Made by a program: the position numbers and the translations under genes
The notes under the pieces: model-generated
The model's database searches: none
Seen by the model: only the letters and a program-made list of their open reading frames with translations
What the model was told of the DNA's origin: nothing
Source: Dunaliella salina
Taxonomy: Eukaryota > Chlorophyta > Chlorophyceae > Chlamydomonadales > Dunaliellaceae
Direction of reading: 5' to 3'
NCBI GenBank assembly: GCA_002284615.2
Contig: MU070186.1
Location: 24,986-79,363 of the forward strand
Length of the DNA stretch: 54,378 nt
Shown here: positions 50,857 through 54,378 of the stretch, in pieces
Layout of the letters: every line of letters starts with the position of its first letter
How positions within the stretch are numbered: position 1 is the first letter of the stretch

Positions 50857-53190
50857 CTACAAGCAACTTACAATAAAACCCCTCAGTGAATTTGGCCGCC
50901 TGAAGAAAAAAGACTTCAAACTTGCTATTACGTTCCACTGCCATTTCACTGGCACTGACCAAAATGTTGAGCACCAGAACGGTATATGTAAGAGGGTAAG
51001 ACACGCTCTTGGAAGGATGGCTGACACCTCACCGGATCCACATGAATTTAGTTGCTCTGGCTTGTCGTTAGCCCATTGATGGGACTCACTCTTTTTATCA
51101 GCGCTATTGGGTCTCACCTTAATGCGCGGTGGTAAGCGTCCAGCACAGACTTTTTCATTTTCTACTTTTTGCATCCTCTGGCAATAATCGTTTTTGCTAA
51201 ACTCACGAAGCCTAGCTTCATGAGCCACCATCAAGCGTGCCTTCTTTTCTGTAACACCACCTTAACACCTGAGAATTACATCATCAGGGTTGGTGATACA
51301 AGGGGGGTACAATTGTTAACTTAGAGCCCGACTCTTTTGCTGATCAGCCGCTGCGCAACCAGCTATCAAGGTCAACAATAAGCAAACAAGACCAGTTTTT
51401 ACAATAAGTTTGTTTTCCTAGCACCCATTGGAGAACGTCAGGGACATGAGCAAGAAAAAGACCAGCCACACATGAACGATGATGCACAAGGATTGACGGG
51501 GACCTGGTAAAGCACCTGCAGCTATCCTTGAACTGCTCAGCACAGCACAGCAGCCTAGTAACGATTGTCCAAAAACCTGCCATGTCCTCCGGAAAAAGGC
51601 CTGATCAAACGTTCTGTCCAACTGTCCACCAACCAGGAGAACGTATGAGGTCCATAGGAAATTACATTTCCGCACCACAGTCCAGACTCGGCTTCTTGAT
51701 GGAGCGCTCGTGTCCTGACACCCTGTGCACAGAGGCCAGCCAGATGGAAGTCCACAGGACACCAGAGCAACAATCCTTCTGCATGCAGCATAGCATGTTC
51801 ACCAGGGTCAGTGGCTGAAACTTGAGGGGTGTGCAAGGTGATCCGCTTCTTTTCCTCTTGGTCTGGTGGGACTTGCTCTCAGTTTCAGCGCTGGCTGCAG
51901 GGCCTAAGAAAAAAAAGAAAGGAGAAGCCAACACAAGCCAGAGGCCGCGTGCATTAAGGGAAGGGTCTTTCCTTAATGCACGCTGGCTGTGCCCAGCGTA
52001 GACTTTCTTTCTTTTCTCTTGCTGTAGACGTCTTTCGGACAAAAACACAGCTGTCTACAGAAATATATTCCAGCAAGTTGGCCTCCACCTCGGACCTTGA
52101 TGCTGCTGCCTAGAGGCCCTTTCCAGCAAACTCAAGGCCCACCCCTTAGCCCCAGAGAAAGCTATCCAACACCTCAGCAAGGGCCTCCCTCTTGCACAGG
52201 GCCCGCCGTGGCCAGGAGGTCAGCACGCCGTTATGGAGACCCAGACTGAGATTGCTCCACCCCTGAGCGACTCCTCTATCGCGCCAATTTCCGGGACCAC
52301 TCCTGCACCAGCTTTCCTCCTGGTAGCTTACATAAGGCTACCGGGGCGCCACTCCCCTGGCCGAAGCCTACATTGAATTGCTGGTTCCAATCATTGGAAT
52401 GATGCGGCTGCTGTCGCACAAGCTTGACAATTTGGCAGGCTGGTGGCTCCCCTGAGAGCTCCAAATTAACCTCATCTGCCCCAAGTGACACAAAAATCAT
52501 TGTACGTGCACTTGCTTGGATTGTCTTGACCAAGTTCTTACGCTCTCGGTTGGTTGGTTTTGCATATCTCGCTGCCAGTGTGCAGTGTAATCCCCAATCC
52601 TCACTACGGGATTGGTAGTGGCATTGCAGGACAACTGCGGCAGTAAGGGCTGGGGCATGTCCTTTCCCTTGGGCAGGCTTGCCCAGCCTCCCTTTCACCA
52701 GCCAACACCCACCACTCCTCATCAAACTGTCCAACAAAGCCAGAACTAGAGTCAATTTTGCTCTGTGCTGGTCACCAAATCTGGAATCAGTGATCTTGCA
52801 GATGATATAACTTTTTCACTCACCTCCCTGACCGATGCCATCATGGTGCTGGAAGACCCCATTCCCGATACTTTACTGTGAGGGTACCATTTTCAAATGC
52901 TTTATTTGACTTATTAGCATCCTCAACCTTTTTTCCATGGTCATTTTTTAATTTCCCTTTTCCATGGCTTTTTACAAGCCGCTGCCAGTACAAAGCGGCC
53001 ACAAGGCACCTGAGCACAGCACAGCGGCGGGCTTGGCTCTAAAGAGAGTATTCAGGGGTTCGCTCACTGGAGGTTTCTCAGCATGTATGGACCTTTTAAC
53101 TATTACAAAAGCCCTCTGTGACCTCACAAGCGCCACAGCAAATGTGACACTTGACCCCGGTTGCACCTCGTGCACTTATAATTTTATATG
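50857..53190 (-). pseudogene. Decayed retroelement sequence, possible ORF1 region
   Basis: Several minus-strand frames (51234-50857; 52048-51662; 52755-52276; 53175-52972) have protein-like stretches such as HEARLREFSKNDYCQRMQ, TIQASARTMIFVSLGADEV and LELSGEPPACQIVKLVRQQ, but no recognisable domain. They lie upstream of, and on the same strand as, the LINE endonuclease, so an ORF1-type region is possible. A 15-bp inverted repeat (GCGTGCATTAAGG.. at 51947-51983) lies within. Identity is uncertain. Confidence 0.35.
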
Positions 53191-53199
53191 AATGCTTTC

Positions 53200-54260
53200 G
53201 AATACCTCAATAGACTATAGTAAATAATACAAGAGCATCCTTGCCGGGACCAAGGATACAGCGAGAGCAGGTAAGAATTAGCAAGGCCGAAAGAACAGTG
53301 TTCCCAACATCAGGACGCATAGTCATATAGCCAAGGGACTTGTGTCCTTGAGGCACTTGCACACTTGGAAGATGAGAGCATGAATGCTTACTGAGGCACT
53401 TGGAGACAGAATGCAAACTTATCTCGGGCTGCAAAGAAGCATCAGCGGCTTGTCATCCTCTGGTTCCCCTTTTTTCCTCTTTTTTCGAGCCGGCACTCAG
53501 TGCAGTGACCGCACACAATGGATGCAAACCACGAAAATGCACGCAGGTTTGCATCCAGTGTAGACCTCCTCTTTTCCCTCCCTTATACAATGATTCTCAC
53601 GGTGGAGAATTAGATTAGCCTACTGCAGGGAGGTGGCTTTCCTCATAGAAGTTGCCCCCTATGAGTGCTCACTTCATAAATGTGTACTCCATGGGCACGT
53701 CCGTAGCCGGAATTTGGTCATCCACGTCATTTAATGTTTTTCATGAGATAGAAAAGAAATTGAAGTGAAAAATCTTTTCATGTGAAAGAATGTCCATCGA
53801 AGAAGGGCCATGCAAGTTACATGGGTATATGAATGCATTCATTGTGAATTTGGAGACCATTGCGCAAGGAGAACTTTTTTCAACCTATGTAACTTGATGT
53901 ACCTCCTTGTACTGATTGCAAGCCTTCATAACAGACACAGGGGCGGAAATTGGGCCAGATCTCAAAGAAAAAGTAAAACACCGAGGTGCGAGGGGCAATA
54001 GATGCACAGATTGTGAGATTAAGAATTCCATTCTAGTTTTGGTGTGCTCGAGCTCCAGGCAACTCTAGTCCCCAGCACAGCCATAATCGTCGCAACCGTA
54101 AACCCCCCAGGATGGAAAAATCTCATTTCTAAGTCAATAAGTTAATTGATTTAAAAATAAGAACCTTTGTTTTTAACTTGTCGCTGTTCCAAGGAATTAA
54201 ACAAACCGCCATGCAGTGTCTTTAGACTATCAGGAATGCCCTTCTTGCCTTTCTTGCCCA
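53200..54260. other. No gene supported
   Basis: Open frames are short, mutually overlapping and without splice-linked partners. No repeat family from elsewhere in the window was recognised here. Confidence 0.4.
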
Positions 54261-54268
54261 ACGATGAC

Positions 54269-54269
<1 letters not shown>

Positions 54270-54321
<52 letters not shown>

Positions 54322-54325
54322 ATGC

Positions 54326-54378
<53 letters not shown>
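54270..54378. repeat. (CA)n microsatellite pair at window end
   Basis: CA runs 54270-54318 and 54330-54378 are separated by TCATGCAGTAA; the second reaches the window end. Confidence 0.95.

Overview
This window looks like nuclear DNA of a green alga, probably of the prasinophyte or core chlorophyte lineage. The evidence is many short exons with GT-AG introns, serine/proline (SPPP) linkers of the kind seen in algal cell-surface and wall proteins, very long TG/CA microsatellites, and dense repeats. A Cymbomonas/Pyramimonas-type organism would fit, but the species name is a guess. Two N gaps (15880-16414 and 34194-35182) and scattered single Ns interrupt the sequence.

Two genes can be assembled exon by exon from splice signals and codon phase; both are on the + strand. 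Gene 1 occupies 7820-28358: 26 exons, 1032 residues visible, with the 5' end not found. It encodes a secreted, modular cell-surface protein. Five related beta-rich domains resembling bacterial pre-peptidase C-terminal (PPC) domains alternate in the N-terminal half with serine/proline linkers. They are followed by a SEA-like membrane-proximal module and a hydrophobic C-terminus with no cytoplasmic tail, which looks like a GPI-anchor signal. Gene 2 occupies 35799-40982: 7 exons, 257 residues, apparently complete from start to stop. It is a small soluble protein I do not recognise.

The introns of both genes are loaded with mobile DNA. Four copies of a 704-719 bp terminal-inverted-repeat element with 7-8 bp target duplications can be delimited, and two have recognisable empty sites in the window. 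A second TIR element of 395 bp has a perfect 8-bp target duplication. Longer dispersed repeats supply the empty sites.

From about 28.9 kb to the end, outside gene 2, the sequence is mostly decayed non-LTR retroelement DNA. A minus-strand LINE runs from endonuclease (about 49.9 kb) through reverse transcriptase (48.2-46.5 kb, YADD at 47394-47405) to a C-terminal tail (about 44.9 kb), and is split by a nested insertion. A separate plus-strand element at 31.8-33.8 kb carries a domain that may be PCIF1-like and a broken RNase H start. A cluster of tRNA-derived SINE-like units, one pair forming a long palindrome, lies at 30.46-31.11 kb.

Other structure includes a 76-bp perfect palindrome (1421-1496), an interstitial telomere-like tract (866-944), a 60-bp tandem duplication (415-534), a 37-bp x4 repeat (30761-30908), a TAG-rich array (43907-44217) and a palindromic GCGGTTGA array (50625-50750). 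No rRNA, canonical tRNA gene or CRISPR array is present.
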